Of a DNA stretch of 64,000 nucleotides, positions 1 to 11,710 are shown piece after piece. The notes under the pieces are model-generated. The model searched no databases and was not told where the DNA came from. It was given only the letters and a program-made list of their open reading frames with translations. The position numbers and the translations under genes are program-made. The stretch covers positions 62,001 through 126,000 of the forward strand of contig SHVL01000001.1 of assembly GCA_009694305.1 (NCBI GenBank). Direction: 5' to 3'. Position 1 is the stretch's first letter. Each line of letters begins with the position of its first letter. The DNA is from Thermoleophilia bacterium (GTDB lineage Bacteria; Actinomycetota; Thermoleophilia; Gaiellales; Gaiellaceae).

Positions 1-415
1 CGAGAGCCAGGCACGCGCAGCCGAACGCCGCTCGGGAGAGATCACCGCTGCCGCCGTCGGTGCTGCACCCGCCGCCGCACCGGTACAGGTCGAGTCGGGC
101 GAGGCGCCCTCCGCGGAGGCGCCGGCGCCGGTCGCGTTGCCCACCACGGGGACACGCACGTTCGTCGCCGATGCGGTCGCCTATCACCTCCCGGGGAAGA
201 CGGCGAGCGGCCTCCCCGTCGGGGTCGGCGTGATCGCCGTCGACCCGACCGTGATTCCCCTCGGCACACGCGTGTTCATTCCCGGCTACGGGCCGGCGGT
301 AGCGGCAGATGTGGGAACGGCGATCAAGGGGAACATCATCGACCTCTGGATGCCGAGCACTGCGCAGGCACGAACCTGGGGACGGCGTACGGTCACGATC
401 ACGATCTACGGTTGA
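1..415 (+). CDS. 3D-domain secreted protein, C-terminal part (truncated by window edge)
   Basis: The reading frame is open from base 2, so the N-terminus lies outside the window. The first ~45 visible codons are Ala/Pro/Glu-rich linker. The rest is a 3D domain, a double-psi beta-barrel named for three conserved aspartates, visible here as AVDP, AADVG and IIDLW in the expected order. The family is related to MltA-type lytic transglycosylases and is common in secreted cell-wall-remodelling proteins such as Rpf- and YocH-like proteins. An Ala/Pro linker before a terminal 3D domain suits an envelope protein whose N-terminal part (coiled coil, LysM or G5) is not visible. It converges on ligA with a 57-bp gap. 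The domain call is firm; the exact enzymatic role is not. Confidence 0.8.
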   Translation, partial: ESQARAAERRSGEITAAAVGAAPAAAPVQVESGEAPSAEAPAPVALPTTGTRTFVADAVAYHLPGKTASGLPVGVGVIAVDPTVIPLGTRVFIPGYGPAVAADVGTAIKGNIIDLWMPSTAQARTWGRRTVTITIYG

Positions 416-472
416 GCCTGCGGGTACCCGGGCGTGCGCGTCAGGCACGAGAAGCCTTTCCTACCTGATCCC

Positions 473-3109
<2,637 letters not shown>

Positions 3110-3113
<4 letters not shown>

Positions 3114-3880
3114 CCCTCGATCGTATCGACGTCGGCTACCGCGTACTCCACGTGCTCCAGATAGAGGCCCCACGGGGGAGCCGTCGCCCCACCTTCGAGG
3201 CGCGGACGTCCCTCGACCAGATGTGCGAATCGCTCCGGGCTGCTCTGGAGCATCGTGCCGACGAGCGTGCGCACCATATGCCGGAGAAACGAGTCCGCCG
3301 AGACGGTGAAGTGGAGGTGGTCGCCATGGCGCTCCCACGCAGCGTCACGCACGATGCGGACGAATACCTCGTGCTGGCTGTCGGCCGGGGTGAACGCCGT
3401 GAACTCGTGCTCGCCCGGCAGGAACGCGGCGCATACCTGCAATCGGTCGAGGTCGAGGGCACGCGGCCACCAGAGAGACCGTCCCACGTCGAGGGCCGAA
3501 CGGGCCGGACGGTTGAGCACGATGTACCGGTACGACCGACCCGTAGCCGAAAACCGTGCGTGGAAGCCCTCGGGTGCGTCGTCGGCTGCAAGAACCGAGA
3601 CGTCCGGAGGCAGCGCGGTGTTCAGTGCTTCCGCGGCCTTCGACGCAGGCGCGCCGGCCGTGACGTTCACGCTCGCAACCTGTCCCGTCGCGTGCACTCC
3701 GGTGTCGGTGCGGCCTGCGACGGCAAGGTCGTCCCACCCGCGCGGATAGATGGTGTCGAGAGCTTCGCGGAGCACTCCCTCTACCGTGCGCTGTCCCGGC
3801 TGCCTCGCCCAGCCGTGAAAACCACCCCCGTCGTATTCGATGGTGAGCCGGAGGACTCGCGCGGCCGGTCCCTCTCCCAC
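3110..3880 (-). CDS. truA: tRNA pseudouridine synthase A
   Basis: Converts U38-U40 in the anticodon stem-loop of many tRNAs to pseudouridine. The 256-residue length is normal. The hallmark motif AGRTDTGVHA carries the catalytic Asp (~59). IEYDGGGFHGWARQPGQRTVEG at the N-terminus and the RSYRYIVLNR and FLRHMVRTLVG segments are typical of TruA. The GTG start at 3880 comes just after the NfeD-like gene's stop at 3884. truA commonly follows rplQ in actinobacterial and firmicute alpha operons, which fits this position. Confidence 0.95.
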
Positions 3881-3883
3881 CGT

Positions 3884-4240
3884 TCAGCCTGGCCGCGCGG
3901 GATCGACCTCGAGCACGAGGCCGTCAACGGCGCGAACGACGATGCTCGAACCTCGTTCGATCGCTACGTCGGTTCGGGCACCCCAGATCTCTCCACTCAC
4001 CCGCACCTGGCCCACGGCTTCGGGAACGCCGGGGGTGAGCCGGGCCAGTGCTGTACCGCGTCGGCCGACAAGCGCTTCCACACCCACCTCGGGTGGTCCT
4101 CTGCGTCGGCGGCGGCGCGACCACCAGACAAAGACTCCTATCTCGCCGATGTCGATCAGTACGGCCACGGCGACGAGCAGGAAGCTCCACGGCGGCGAGA
4201 GGAAGAGGAGCGCGACGACGGCTGCAATGATGATAAGCAT
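3884..4240 (-). CDS. small NfeD-like membrane protein
   Basis: About 118 residues. The N-terminal ~45 residues hold two hydrophobic segments (IIIAAVVALLFLS and SFLLVAVAVLIDIGEIGVFV) followed by an Arg cluster WWSRRRRRR. The remainder resembles the OB-fold C-terminal domain of NfeD proteins: GVEALVGRRGTAL, then GEIWGARTD and GSSIVVRAVDGLVLEV. NfeD soluble domains usually partner with SPFH/stomatin-type membrane proteins, but none is nearby. The ATG at 4240 is preferred over an upstream GTG at 4297, which would lie inside the hairpin after rplQ. It sits between rplQ and truA and is probably co-transcribed. Function beyond membrane OB-fold protein is unknown. Confidence 0.7.
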   Translation of the reverse strand: MLIIIAAVVALLFLSPPWSFLLVAVAVLIDIGEIGVFVWWSRRRRRRGPPEVGVEALVGRRGTALARLTPGVPEAVGQVRVSGEIWGARTDVAIERGSSIVVRAVDGLVLEVDPARPG

Positions 4241-4286
4241 TGGTGCAGCGTACGGGTCACTGGCTCCTCCGCGGAGGGCGAGAATG

Positions 4287-4314
4287 GCGAAGGGCACCCA
4301 CAGGCGCCCTTCGC
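4287..4314 (-). terminator. hairpin after rplQ, possible intrinsic terminator or attenuator
   Basis: A 9-bp perfect stem (GCGAAGGGC with GCCCTTCGC) around a 10-nt loop lies 35 bp downstream of the rplQ stop. No U-tract follows on the minus strand, so it may be only a partial terminator or a 3'-end stabiliser of the ribosomal transcript. Confidence 0.45.
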
Positions 4315-4349
4315 AACGATCTCTCGGTTGTCAGGCCGTGGATCCAGGC

Positions 4350-4718
4350 TCAGGCTGCCGGGTCGTGATCGACGAACTCGAGCAGCACCATCGGTGCAGC
4401 GTCGCCCTGACGCGGGCCGAGCTTGACGATGCGCGTGTAACCACCCTTCCGCTCCGCGAAGCGCGGGGCAACGTTCAGGAACAGGTGATGGACGACATCA
4501 TTCGAACGAAGCTCTGCCATCGCGAGTCGCCGTGCGTGGAGATCTCCACGCTTGCCGAGCGTGATCATCTTCTCGGCATACGGCTTGACTGCCTTGGCCT
4601 TGGCTTCGGTCGTCTGGATCCGGCCGTGCTGGATCAACGCTCCCGCGAGGTTGGAATACAACGCCTTGCGATGCGCTGAATCCCGGCCGAGCTTCTTGCC
4701 TGCGCGTGCATGCCGCAT
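4350..4718 (-). CDS. rplQ: 50S ribosomal protein L17
   Basis: 122 residues, starting [20 protein letters not shown], the universal L17 N-terminus. L17 binds domain III of 23S rRNA near the exit tunnel. The C-terminus contains [25 protein letters not shown], also typical. The start lies 3 nt after the rpoA stop, the standard rpoA-rplQ arrangement of the alpha operon. It is the last true ribosomal protein gene of the superlocus in transcription order. Confidence 0.97.
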   Translation of the reverse strand: MRHARAGKKLGRDSAHRKALYSNLAGALIQHGRIQTTEAKAKAVKPYAEKMITLGKRGDLHARRLAMAELRSNDVVHHLFLNVAPRFAERKGGYTRIVKLGPRQGDAAPMVLLEFVDHDPAA

Positions 4719-4721
4719 GAG

Positions 4722-5693
4722 TTAGCCGAGCTCCTCGCCCTTGAGTGTGAGACCGTGCGCGGCAAGCGTGTCGCGCACCTCATCGACAGACTTGCGACCG
4801 AAGTTCGGGATAGCGGCGAGCTCGGCCTCCGACTTCGAGGTCAGCTCGCCGATCGTCTCGACGCCGACGCGCTTGAGACAGTTATAGGAGCGGACACCAA
4901 GCTCGAGCTCCTCGATCGGGAAGTTCTCCATCCCGTGCGAGGTCGTCGCCTCGGCAGCCGCCTCGATCTCGCCGGGGGTGAAGACCGCGATCGAGTCGAG
5001 ATCGGTGAAGATCGCAAGCTGCCTGATGAGAATATCGGCGGCCTTGCCGATCGCATCCCGCGGCTCGATCGATCCGTCGGTCGTGACGTCGAGCACGAGC
5101 TTGTCGAAGTCGGTGCGTTGGCCGACACGCGCGGACTCCACCTCGTAGGAGACACGCCGGACAGGCGAGAAGATCGAGTCGATCGGGATAACACCAATTG
5201 GCACCTCCACACCACGGTTCTGGTCGGCGGGCACGTAGCCGCGGCCTCGGCCGATGGTGAGTGTCATCTCGAGCTTGCCCTTGGCCGCGAGTTGTGCGAT
5301 CTCGAGCTCCGGGTTGAGGATGTCGAGATCGGCCGGCGCCTCGATGTCGGCGGCCGTAACGTTGCCGGGCCCCTTCTTCGAGATGTGGACCTCGACCTCG
5401 GGTGACTCGCCATGCAACACGCAGATGAGGCTCTTCAGGTTGAGAATGATGTCGGTGACGTCCTCGCGCACGCCGGGAAGCGTGGTGAACTCGTGTGAGA
5501 CACCCTCGATCTTGACGGCGGTCACGGCGGCCCCCTCGAGCGAGGAGAGAAGCACGCGGCGAAGCGAGTTTCCGAACGTGTAACCAAACCCGCGGTCGAG
5601 GGGCTCGATCGCGAAAACGCCGCGATGATTGTCGCCCTCTTCGCTGACGATGCGGGGAATCTGGAAGTCCATCAGGCTAGTACGGGTTGCCAA
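4722..5693 (-). CDS. rpoA: DNA-directed RNA polymerase alpha subunit
   Basis: The assembly platform of RNA polymerase. The N-terminal domain has FAIEPLDRGFGYTFGNSLRRVLLSSLEGAAV and the C-terminal domain has IEELELGVRSYNCLKRVGVETIGELTSKSE, the UP-element and activator contact module. The start is read as TTG at 5693, giving 323 residues, because AAAGGA lies 5 nt upstream. The ATG seven codons later (5672) has no ribosome binding site in front. The gene is followed after 3 nt by rplQ and preceded by rpsD with an 83-bp hairpin-rich spacer. Confidence 0.96.
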   Translation of the reverse strand: MATRTSLMDFQIPRIVSEEGDNHRGVFAIEPLDRGFGYTFGNSLRRVLLSSLEGAAVTAVKIEGVSHEFTTLPGVREDVTDIILNLKSLICVLHGESPEVEVHISKKGPGNVTAADIEAPADLDILNPELEIAQLAAKGKLEMTLTIGRGRGYVPADQNRGVEVPIGVIPIDSIFSPVRRVSYEVESARVGQRTDFDKLVLDVTTDGSIEPRDAIGKAADILIRQLAIFTDLDSIAVFTPGEIEAAAEATTSHGMENFPIEELELGVRSYNCLKRVGVETIGELTSKSEAELAAIPNFGRKSVDEVRDTLAAHGLTLKGEELG

Positions 5694-5722
5694 TGCGATC
5701 CTTTCGTGTTCTTCACAACGGA

Positions 5723-5771
5723 TGAGGCTGTGCCTCACCCGTCCGATCAGGAGGAGAGGCGCGGCCTCTCC
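5723..5771 (-). other. two small hairpins in the rpsD-rpoA spacer
   Basis: The spacer holds TGAGGC/GCCTCA with a 3-nt loop (5723-5737) and GGAGAGGC/GCCTCTCC-type 8-bp pairing with a 3-nt loop (5753-5771). They sit between the S4 stop and the rpoA ribosome binding site, so RNA processing or translational regulation is possible. No known S4-leader consensus was recognised. Confidence 0.35.
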
Positions 5772-5776
5772 GCCAT

Positions 5777-6397
5777 CTACTTTGAGTAGAGCTCGACGAT
5801 GAGTGACTCCTGCACGGGGGTGTCGATCTCCGCGCGTTCGGGCCACCGCAGAACCTTGCCCGCGAGACCCTCGTGATCGGCCTGCAGCCATGGTGAGACC
5901 GATGCCGTGAGGTCGGTTGCGTCACGGACGAGCGGGGCCGCAGCGCTTCCCGACTTCAGGGTGATCACGTCGTTCGGACGCACGGCGAAGCTTGGAATGT
6001 TCACCCGCCTGCCGTTGACCTGGAAGTGGCCGTGACGGACGAGTTGGCGTGCCTGCGCACGGGAGCCTGCGAACCCGAGTCGGTAGACGACGTTGTCGAG
6101 ACGCGTCTCGAGCATCCGGAGCAGGTTCTCACCCGGCGCACCGGTACCACGGGTCGCCTTCTCGTAGGTGTTACGGAACTGCTTCTCGAGAAGGCCGTAG
6201 TAGCGACGCGCCTTCTGCTTCTCGCGCAACTGCAACAGGTACTCACTCTGCTTGATCCGGCCACGGCCGTGCTCACCCGGCGGATATGCGCGGCGTTCGA
6301 TTGCACACTTCTCCGTCAGGCAACGCTCACCCTTGAGGAACAGCTTGATGCCCTCGCGACGGCAGAGCCGACACTTGGGGCCGAGGTCTCTAGCCAC
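5777..6397 (-). CDS. rpsD: 30S ribosomal protein S4 (zinc-binding C+ form)
   Basis: 206 residues. S4 nucleates 30S assembly on 16S rRNA and in many bacteria represses its own operon. The N-terminus carries four Cys (KCRLCRREG and ERCLTEKC), the zinc-ribbon C+ version. The S4 RNA-binding domain is visible as [31 protein letters not shown]. The GTG start overlaps the rpsK stop by one base in TAGTG, which implies translational coupling. Confidence 0.97.
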   Translation of the reverse strand: MARDLGPKCRLCRREGIKLFLKGERCLTEKCAIERRAYPPGEHGRGRIKQSEYLLQLREKQKARRYYGLLEKQFRNTYEKATRGTGAPGENLLRMLETRLDNVVYRLGFAGSRAQARQLVRHGHFQVNGRRVNIPSFAVRPNDVITLKSGSAAAPLVRDATDLTASVSPWLQADHEGLAGKVLRWPERAEIDTPVQESLIVELYSK

Positions 6398-6804
6398 TAG
6401 ACGCGCCTCCGCTTCTTCTGCCGCACGCCGTTGTGGGCCTGCGGGGAGACGTCCTTGACCCCGAGGATCTCGAGTCCCGCCGCCTGCAACGAACGGATCG
6501 CAGTCTCGCGACCGGAGCCCGGGCCCTTGACAAAAACCTCGACCTTCTGAAGACCGTGCTCCATTCCCTTGCGCGCACAGTTGTCTGCCGTGACCTGCGC
6601 TGCGAACGGGGTGGACTTGCGGGATCCCTTGAACCCGGCCGAGCCGGCGGACTCCCAGGCGATCACGTTGCCGTCCTTGTCGGTGAGCGAGACGATCGTG
6701 TTGTTGAACGACGTCTTGATGTGCGCCTGACCGATAGCAATATTCTTTTTGACGCGGCGGCGCGTACGACCGCGAGCGGCCGAAGCTTTACGAGGAGGTG
6801 CCAT
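6397..6804 (-). CDS. rpsK: 30S ribosomal protein S11
   Basis: 135 residues. S11 helps form the mRNA exit (E-site/Shine-Dalgarno) cleft of the 30S platform. Typical motifs are [54 protein letters not shown] and the C-terminal [18 protein letters not shown]. The start is directly adjacent to the rpsM stop and the end overlaps the rpsD start by one base. Confidence 0.98.
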   Translation of the reverse strand: MAPPRKASAARGRTRRRVKKNIAIGQAHIKTSFNNTIVSLTDKDGNVIAWESAGSAGFKGSRKSTPFAAQVTADNCARKGMEHGLQKVEVFVKGPGSGRETAIRSLQAAGLEILGVKDVSPQAHNGVRQKKRRRV

Positions 6805-7179
6805 CTACTTCCCCTTCTTTCCGCGTCCGACCGTCTTCTTCGGCCCCTTGCGTGTACGCGCATTGGTCTTGGTGCGCTGTCCGCGAACAGGAAGGCCGCG
6901 CCGGTGCCGGATTCCGCGATAGCAGCCGATCTCGGCCAGTCGCTTGAGTGCCTGTGAGCGTTCGCGCCGGAGGTCGCCCTCTACCTCGACGTTCGCGTCG
7001 ATGTAGGTGCGGAGCTTCGTGACCTCGTCGTCGGTCAAATCCTTGATCTTCTGGTCGAGATCGAGCTCCAGGTCCTTGCAGATCTTCTGCGCGGTCGACT
7101 GGCCGATCCCGTAGATGTAGGTGAGCCCGATCTCCAGACGCTTCTGGTTCGGGAGGTTGACGCCTGCGATGCGAGCCAC
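6805..7179 (-). CDS. rpsM: 30S ribosomal protein S13
   Basis: 124 residues beginning [26 protein letters not shown], the standard S13 N-terminus with a helix-two-turns-helix domain. The basic C-terminal tail ([16 protein letters not shown]) reaches the P-site tRNA. The GTG start overlaps the rpmJ stop by one base (TAGTG). The infA-rpmJ-rpsM-rpsK-rpsD-rpoA-rplQ order is the classic alpha-operon layout. Confidence 0.98.
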   Translation of the reverse strand: MARIAGVNLPNQKRLEIGLTYIYGIGQSTAQKICKDLELDLDQKIKDLTDDEVTKLRTYIDANVEVEGDLRRERSQALKRLAEIGCYRGIRHRRGLPVRGQRTKTNARTRKGPKKTVGRGKKGK

Positions 7180-7292
7180 TAACCCTGCCTTTGCTTGTGG
7201 CGTGGGTTGACACAGATAACCATGGTGCGCCCGTGCCGCTTGATAACGCGGCAGCGTTCACACATTTGCTTGACGGATGGGCGAACTTTCAT
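7179..7292 (-). CDS. rpmJ: 50S ribosomal protein L36
   Basis: A 37-residue protein translated directly from the sequence. It starts [20 protein letters not shown] and ends close to NPRHKQRQG. The zinc-ribbon ligands CERC, the later Cys (VICVN) and the terminal His identify the zinc-binding C+ type L36. Start ATG is at 7292, with a weak AGGA a few bases upstream, and the stop overlaps the rpsM start by one base. It sits between infA and rpsM as expected. Confidence 0.96.
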   Translation of the reverse strand: MKVRPSVKQMCERCRVIKRHGRTMVICVNPRHKQRQG

Positions 7293-7312
7293 AGAGGATT
7301 CCTCGTGGTGGC

Positions 7313-7534
7313 TCAGCGGTGACGAAACGTGATGCGGCCGCGCGTCAGGTCGTAAGGAGAGAGCTCGACCTTGACCCGGTCGCCGGGGAGGATGCGAATG
7401 TAGTGCTTCCGCATCTTCCCGGAGATCGCGGCGAGAACCGTGTGTCCTTCATCGAGCTGCACCCTGAACATCGTGCTCGGGAGCGCCTCGACGACCTCGC
7501 CTTCGACCTCGATCTTGTCTTCCTTGACTGCCAC
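7313..7534 (-). CDS. infA: translation initiation factor IF-1
   Basis: A 73-residue OB-fold protein ([20 protein letters not shown], then [33 protein letters not shown]) that occupies the 30S A site during initiation. The GTG at 7534 is preferred because family homology starts there, with a purine-rich GAGGGAAG just upstream, although the spacing is short. The frame stays open far upstream, but those codons overlap the map-infA spacer and show no homology. Confidence 0.96.
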   Translation of the reverse strand: MAVKEDKIEVEGEVVEALPSTMFRVQLDEGHTVLAAISGKMRKHYIRILPGDRVKVELSPYDLTRGRITFRHR

Positions 7535-7635
7535 CCTTCCCTCGCGCGAACGCCTCGTTGTGTGTGTGAGCTCCCGGACTGCAGAGCACCGAACAAAAAG
7601 CCTGGAGAACCGATCCCTGTCTGACAAATCCCGTC

Positions 7636-7655
7636 GCGCGGCAAAACAGCCGCGC
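7636..7655 (-). other. G+C-rich hairpin between map and infA
   Basis: A 7-bp stem (GCGCGGC/GCCGCGC) with a 6-nt loop lies just after the map stop in the 131-bp gap before infA. There is no U-tract, so it is at best an attenuator or mRNA-end stabiliser. The gap may hold a secondary promoter for the infA-rplQ segment, but no convincing -35/-10 pair could be assigned. Confidence 0.35.
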
Positions 7656-7665
7656 CGCGGGCTGC

Positions 7666-8451
7666 TTACTGTAGCAAACTCGCGCTCTCGACCGCGATCC
7701 CTACTCTCGGAGTGAGAATCCGGGGTCCTGCGCCGGTGATCGCGACGGTGTGCTCGTAGTGGGCAGCGAGAGAACCGTCCTCGGTCGAGATAGACCAACC
7801 GTCGTCATGGAGGTAGACATCGGGCGACCCGACGGTGATCATGGGCTCGATTGCAATCGTCATTCCCTCGGTGAGCTTTGGCCCACGCCCCGGCTGGCCG
7901 AAGTTCGGGACATGTGGATCCTCGTGGTAGTGGCGCCCCACACCGTGCCCGACGAGACTGCGGACGACCGAGAAACCCGCCTCCTCGACGACGGACTGCA
8001 CCGCGAACGAGATATCGCCGATGCGGTTGCCAGGCTGCGCCTGCGCAATCCCCGCGGCGAGTGCCTCGAGGCAGGTGTCGAGCAGGTGTCGAGCCACCGG
8101 GTCGATCTCACCGACGCCGAAGGTGTAGGCGCTGTCGCCGATCGCCCCCTCGAGCACGACACCGACATCGATCGTGATCAGGTCGCCGTTCTTGACCACG
8201 TACGGACCGGGAATGCCGTGAACGATCATCGAATTCGGCGAGATACAGATCTCGGCGGGATACGTCCCGTGATAGCCCTTCGACGCGGACACGCCTCCGT
8301 GTGCCGTGACGAACGCGCCGGCGATATCGTCGAGTTCGAGCGTCGTGATGCCCGGACGGATGTGGTCGCCGACGTGCGCGATGGTCGCGGCCACGAGGTC
8401 GCCTGCGCGCGCGATTCGCTCGATCTCCTCTGGCCCCTTGCGAATGATCAT
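7666..8451 (-). CDS. map: methionine aminopeptidase, type I
   Basis: Removes the initiator Met from nascent proteins using a two-metal centre. The length is 261 residues. Metal-ligand motifs occur in order: TIDVGV and GDSAYTF (Asp ligands), [15 protein letters not shown] (His), [11 protein letters not shown] (Glu) and YEHTVAIT after a Glu-containing strand. The start ATG overlaps the adk stop in ATGA. A secY-adk-map-infA order is standard for the spc/alpha junction in Gram-positives. Confidence 0.97.
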   Translation of the reverse strand: MIIRKGPEEIERIARAGDLVAATIAHVGDHIRPGITTLELDDIAGAFVTAHGGVSASKGYHGTYPAEICISPNSMIVHGIPGPYVVKNGDLITIDVGVVLEGAIGDSAYTFGVGEIDPVARHLLDTCLEALAAGIAQAQPGNRIGDISFAVQSVVEEAGFSVVRSLVGHGVGRHYHEDPHVPNFGQPGRGPKLTEGMTIAIEPMITVGSPDVYLHDDGWSISTEDGSLAAHYEHTVAITGAGPRILTPRVGIAVESASLLQ

Positions 8452-9026
8452 CGGGCGAGCCAGCCGAATGCGGCGGAGATCTCGGCGAAGACATCGTCAA
8501 CGCTCCTGGCGGCGTTGATCTCGTGCAGCGTTCCCGTGGCTCGGTACCGCGCGACGACGGGCGCTGTCTGCTCATGATAGATGGCAAGCCGCCGTGCGAT
8601 CACCTCCGGCGTGTCGTCCACCCGTGCTTCCCTGTTGGCCCGCTCGAGGGCGCGTGTGGTGGCCGTGGCGTCGTCGAGGTCGAAGAAGAACACCCTGTCG
8701 AGAGGACGTCCGATCACCTCGAGCATCCGGTCGAGAGACTCGGCCTGCGCAATGTTGCGCGGGAACCCGTCGAGGATGAAGCCTGCCTGCGCGTCATCTT
8801 TCGCGATCCTGTCACGGATGAGGGCGACCGTCAGCGCGTCCGGGACGAGCTCTCCCGCGGCCACGATCGGCTCCACCTCGCGACCCAGAGCTGTCTGCTC
8901 CGCTATCGCGGCGCGAAACATATCTCCCGTGGACACGTGGGGAACCCCGTGAGCTGCGCAGATCCGCGTTGCCTGCGTACCCTTCCCGGATCCCTGTGGC
9001 CCGAGGAACAGGACGTTGATCGTCAC
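8448..9026 (-). CDS. adk: adenylate kinase
   Basis: Interconverts ATP + AMP and 2 ADP. The P-loop is GPQGSGKGTQ near the N-terminus and the AMP-site motif is DGFPRNIAQAE. At 192 residues it is the short form: the LID (RVDDTPEVIARRL) is reduced to a few residues and lacks the zinc-binding Cys set found in Gram-positive long forms. The start overlaps the secY stop by one base and the stop overlaps map. Confidence 0.97.
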   Translation of the reverse strand: MTINVLFLGPQGSGKGTQATRICAAHGVPHVSTGDMFRAAIAEQTALGREVEPIVAAGELVPDALTVALIRDRIAKDDAQAGFILDGFPRNIAQAESLDRMLEVIGRPLDRVFFFDLDDATATTRALERANREARVDDTPEVIARRLAIYHEQTAPVVARYRATGTLHEINAARSVDDVFAEISAAFGWLAR

Positions 9027-10279
9027 TATTTGAGGAAGCCCTCGTAGTTGCGCATCATCATCTGGCTCTCCATCTGGCGCATCGTATCGAGTGCAACACC
9101 GACCGCGATCAGGACAGATGTACCGCCAAGCGCGCCGGAGCTTGCCTGGGAGAATCCGAAGAATCGAATGAAGAGGCTCGGCGCGATCGCGACGAGTGCA
9201 AGGAAAAGCGCACCGGGAAGCGTCAGTCGGGTCATGACCCGGTCGAGGTACTGCGCCGTCGGAGGGCCGGGTCGAATGCCCGGGATATACCCACCGTACT
9301 TGCGGAGATTATCGGCCTGCTCGACGGGATTGAACTGTACGGCGGTGTAGAAATACGTGAACAGGATGATCAGCGAGGCCTCGATAAAGAGGTACGTGAG
9401 GTTGCCGGGCTGGAAGTGGTCGTTGACGAATTCCTGCGTCGCCGGGAAGTACTGGGCGATCGTCGCCGGGAAAGCGAGCAGCGCCGCAGCGAAGATGACC
9501 GGGATCACGCCCGCCATGAGGATGCGCAACGGTAGGTAGGTGGCACCGCCCGTCGTCATTCGCCGCCCGACCATCCGCCGTGCGTACTGGATGGGAATCC
9601 GACGCTGCCCTTCCTGGACGAACACCACGGAGGCAACGATGGAGATGGCAATGAGCGGGAAGAAAATCCGCTCCATGGGTCCACCGTTCCACCAGGCGCT
9701 GATTCCGAGCGGGAGGCTCGTCAGGATCGACGCGAGGATGAGGATCGAGATGCCGTTGCCGATGCCACGCTTCGTGATCTGCTCACCGAGCCACATCAGG
9801 AGCACGGTGCCCGTCGTCAGGGTGACGACGATCAGGGTCATCCGCCCGGCGTTTGCCTGGAGGGCATCCTGCCGCTGAAAGAGCACCGCGTACCCGAACG
9901 CCTGGAGGGCGGCGAGGATCACCGTGAGGTACCGGGTGTACTGGTTGATCTTGGCGTACCCGGCCTCGCCTTCCTTCTGCAACTCGGCGAGTCGCGGGAC
10001 GGCGACCGTCATCAACTGGACGATGATCGATGCCGTCACATACGGCATGATCCCGAGCGCGAAGAGCGAGAACTGGGAGAGAGCACCACCGGAGAACAGG
10101 TTCAGCAATCCGAGGATCGAGCCGCCGTTGCCGGAGAAGTAGTTCTCGATCGCGGCCGCGTCAACGCCCGGTGCCGGCAGCCAGGAGCCCAGTCGGTAGA
10201 CGGCGAGGATGAACGCCGTGAAAAGGATTCGGCGCCGGAGTTCGGGGACGCGCCAGGCGTTTCCAAGCCAGCTCAGCAT
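9026..10279 (-). CDS. secY: preprotein translocase subunit SecY
   Basis: The pore-forming subunit of the Sec translocon; its partner SecE is encoded at 38240-38569. The protein is 417 residues with about ten hydrophobic helices. Motifs include NLFSGGALSQFSLFALGIMPYVTASIIVQL and the loop RRIPIQYARRMVGRR before a TYLPLRIL segment that carries the conserved cytoplasmic Arg residues used for ribosome and SecA contact. It overlaps adk and rplO by one base at either end. Confidence 0.97.
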   Translation of the reverse strand: MLSWLGNAWRVPELRRRILFTAFILAVYRLGSWLPAPGVDAAAIENYFSGNGGSILGLLNLFSGGALSQFSLFALGIMPYVTASIIVQLMTVAVPRLAELQKEGEAGYAKINQYTRYLTVILAALQAFGYAVLFQRQDALQANAGRMTLIVVTLTTGTVLLMWLGEQITKRGIGNGISILILASILTSLPLGISAWWNGGPMERIFFPLIAISIVASVVFVQEGQRRIPIQYARRMVGRRMTTGGATYLPLRILMAGVIPVIFAAALLAFPATIAQYFPATQEFVNDHFQPGNLTYLFIEASLIILFTYFYTAVQFNPVEQADNLRKYGGYIPGIRPGPPTAQYLDRVMTRLTLPGALFLALVAIAPSLFIRFFGFSQASSGALGGTSVLIAVGVALDTMRQMESQMMMRNYEGFLK

Positions 10280-10929
10280 TACTCAGCCGGTGCCTCGTTC
10301 TTCGAGGCCGGTCCATCGTCCTCGGAGGCGGTAGCGTCGCCGGCCGGAGCCTGCGTCGCCTCTACCGCGATCTCGGCCGGTGTCTCCTCGACGACCTCGG
10401 GGCGTCTCGCCTTTGCCTTCTTCTTCTTCTTCTTGGCGACCGGTTCGCCTCGCATCCACGTGATGCTCCCACCCGCGGCCTCGATCTTCTCCTTTGCCGT
10501 CTTCGAGAAGCCGTGCGCCGTGACGGAGAGGCTCTTCGTGAGGTCACCGGATGCGAGAATCTTGATGTCGATCTTCGTGTTCTTGATCAGCCCGACTGCA
10601 ATGAGCGCGTCGGGTGTCACCTCGGCACCGGCCTCGAAACGAGCCTCGAGGTCGCGGAGGTTCACGGGCTGCGTCGATGTCCGGAAAGGCCCGATCGGCA
10701 TCGCGTCGGCCGACGTGTTGCCCCGGAGTTTCGGGAGCCGCATGTCGATCGGCATCTGCCCGCCCTCGAAACCTGCGGGCATGTAGTGCGAGCCGGACCG
10801 TGACTTCTGGCCCTTGATCCCGCGACCGGAGTACCGGCCCTTGCCGGAGCCCATCCCGCGGCCGACTCGCTTTCGTGCCTTCCGCGGCTGCGCCGGGGAG
10901 AGGCTGTGGAGATTGAGCTCCTCGGCCAT
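10279..10929 (-). CDS. rplO: 50S ribosomal protein L15 with extended acidic tail
   Basis: 216 residues, against about 145-155 for usual L15. The core has LHSLSPAQPRKARKRVGRGMGSGKGRYSGRG and FEGGQMPIDMRLPKLRG. After WMRGEPVA there is a run of six Lys, then roughly 45 residues rich in Glu, Ala and Pro ending NEAPAE. The ATG at 10929 has GAAGGA 8 nt upstream; frames further upstream overlap rpmD. L15 is a late assembly protein of the central protuberance side of the 50S subunit. The tail is odd for L15 and matches the low-complexity tails on S17, L10 and S3 in this locus. Confidence 0.95.
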   Translation of the reverse strand: MAEELNLHSLSPAQPRKARKRVGRGMGSGKGRYSGRGIKGQKSRSGSHYMPAGFEGGQMPIDMRLPKLRGNTSADAMPIGPFRTSTQPVNLRDLEARFEAGAEVTPDALIAVGLIKNTKIDIKILASGDLTKSLSVTAHGFSKTAKEKIEAAGGSITWMRGEPVAKKKKKKAKARRPEVVEETPAEIAVEATQAPAGDATASEDDGPASKNEAPAE

Positions 10930-10931
10930 GA

Positions 10932-11117
10932 CTACGCGTCCTTCCCTTCGACCCTGACGAGGTGAGCGACATGGCGCAGCTGGCCAGCCAACTCGGGACA
11001 TTCCGTGTGCTCTGCGGTGCGGCCGATCTTGCCGAGGCCGAGCGCGCGGATCGTCCCGTGATGCGCCTTGCTCTGGCCGATCGTGCTCCGTACCTGGGTG
11101 ACCTTCACCGTGCTCAC
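10932..11117 (-). CDS. rpmD: 50S ribosomal protein L30
   Basis: 61 residues: [31 protein letters not shown] is the L30 signature, including the IGQSKAH basic loop. The start overlaps the rpsE stop (GTGA-type). It lies between rpsE and rplO, the standard spc order. Confidence 0.96.
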   Translation of the reverse strand: MSTVKVTQVRSTIGQSKAHHGTIRALGLGKIGRTAEHTECPELAGQLRHVAHLVRVEGKDA

Positions 11118-11710
11118 GCGCGTACCTCCACCGCTTCGACATCGGCTGAAGCGCCGGCCTCTGCCTCTGCAGCAGCAGCGACCTTGACCGCGTCGTAGCC
11201 CCGCGGCAGCGGCAGCACCTCACGGATCGTCTTGCCGCGCTGCCGGGCGATGTCTTCCGGCCGCCGCAGGCGCTTGAGGCCGTCCACGGTCGCCTTCGCC
11301 ATGTTGATCGGGTTCGTGGTGCCGAGGCTCTTGGCAAGAACGTCGCGGATGCCGGCTAGCTCGAGTACGGCACGGACTCCGCCGCCGGCGATGACACCGG
11401 TTCCCTCGCTGGCGGGGCGCAAAAAGACGCGCGCGGCACCGAACTCTCCGAGGATCTCGTGCGTGATCGTCGTGCCGTGCTTCGGCACCGTGAACAGGTT
11501 CTTCTTCGCGTCGTCAACGGCTTTTGAGATGGCGAGTGGAACCTCGCGCGCCTTCCCGTATCCGACACCGACCCGGTCGGTCTCGTCTCCGACGACGACG
11601 AGTGCCGTGAACGAGAACCGCCGTCCACCCTTGACGACCTTGGCGACGCGATTGATCTCGATCACGCGTTCTTTCAGCTCACGCGTCTCGGCTACCCCAG
11701 ACGTGCTCAA
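11114..11710 (-). CDS. rpsE: 30S ribosomal protein S5
   Basis: 198 residues. The double-stranded RNA-binding domain ([29 protein letters not shown]) and the C-terminal domain ([28 protein letters not shown]) are typical. S5 contributes to decoding fidelity and helicase activity at the mRNA entry. The last ~30 residues after [10 protein letters not shown] are Ala/Glu-rich, a mild version of the tails seen elsewhere in the locus. The start overlaps the rplR stop by 4 bp. Confidence 0.97.
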   Translation of the reverse strand: MSTSGVAETRELKERVIEINRVAKVVKGGRRFSFTALVVVGDETDRVGVGYGKAREVPLAISKAVDDAKKNLFTVPKHGTTITHEILGEFGAARVFLRPASEGTGVIAGGGVRAVLELAGIRDVLAKSLGTTNPINMAKATVDGLKRLRRPEDIARQRGKTIREVLPLPRGYDAVKVAAAAEAEAGASADVEAVEVRA

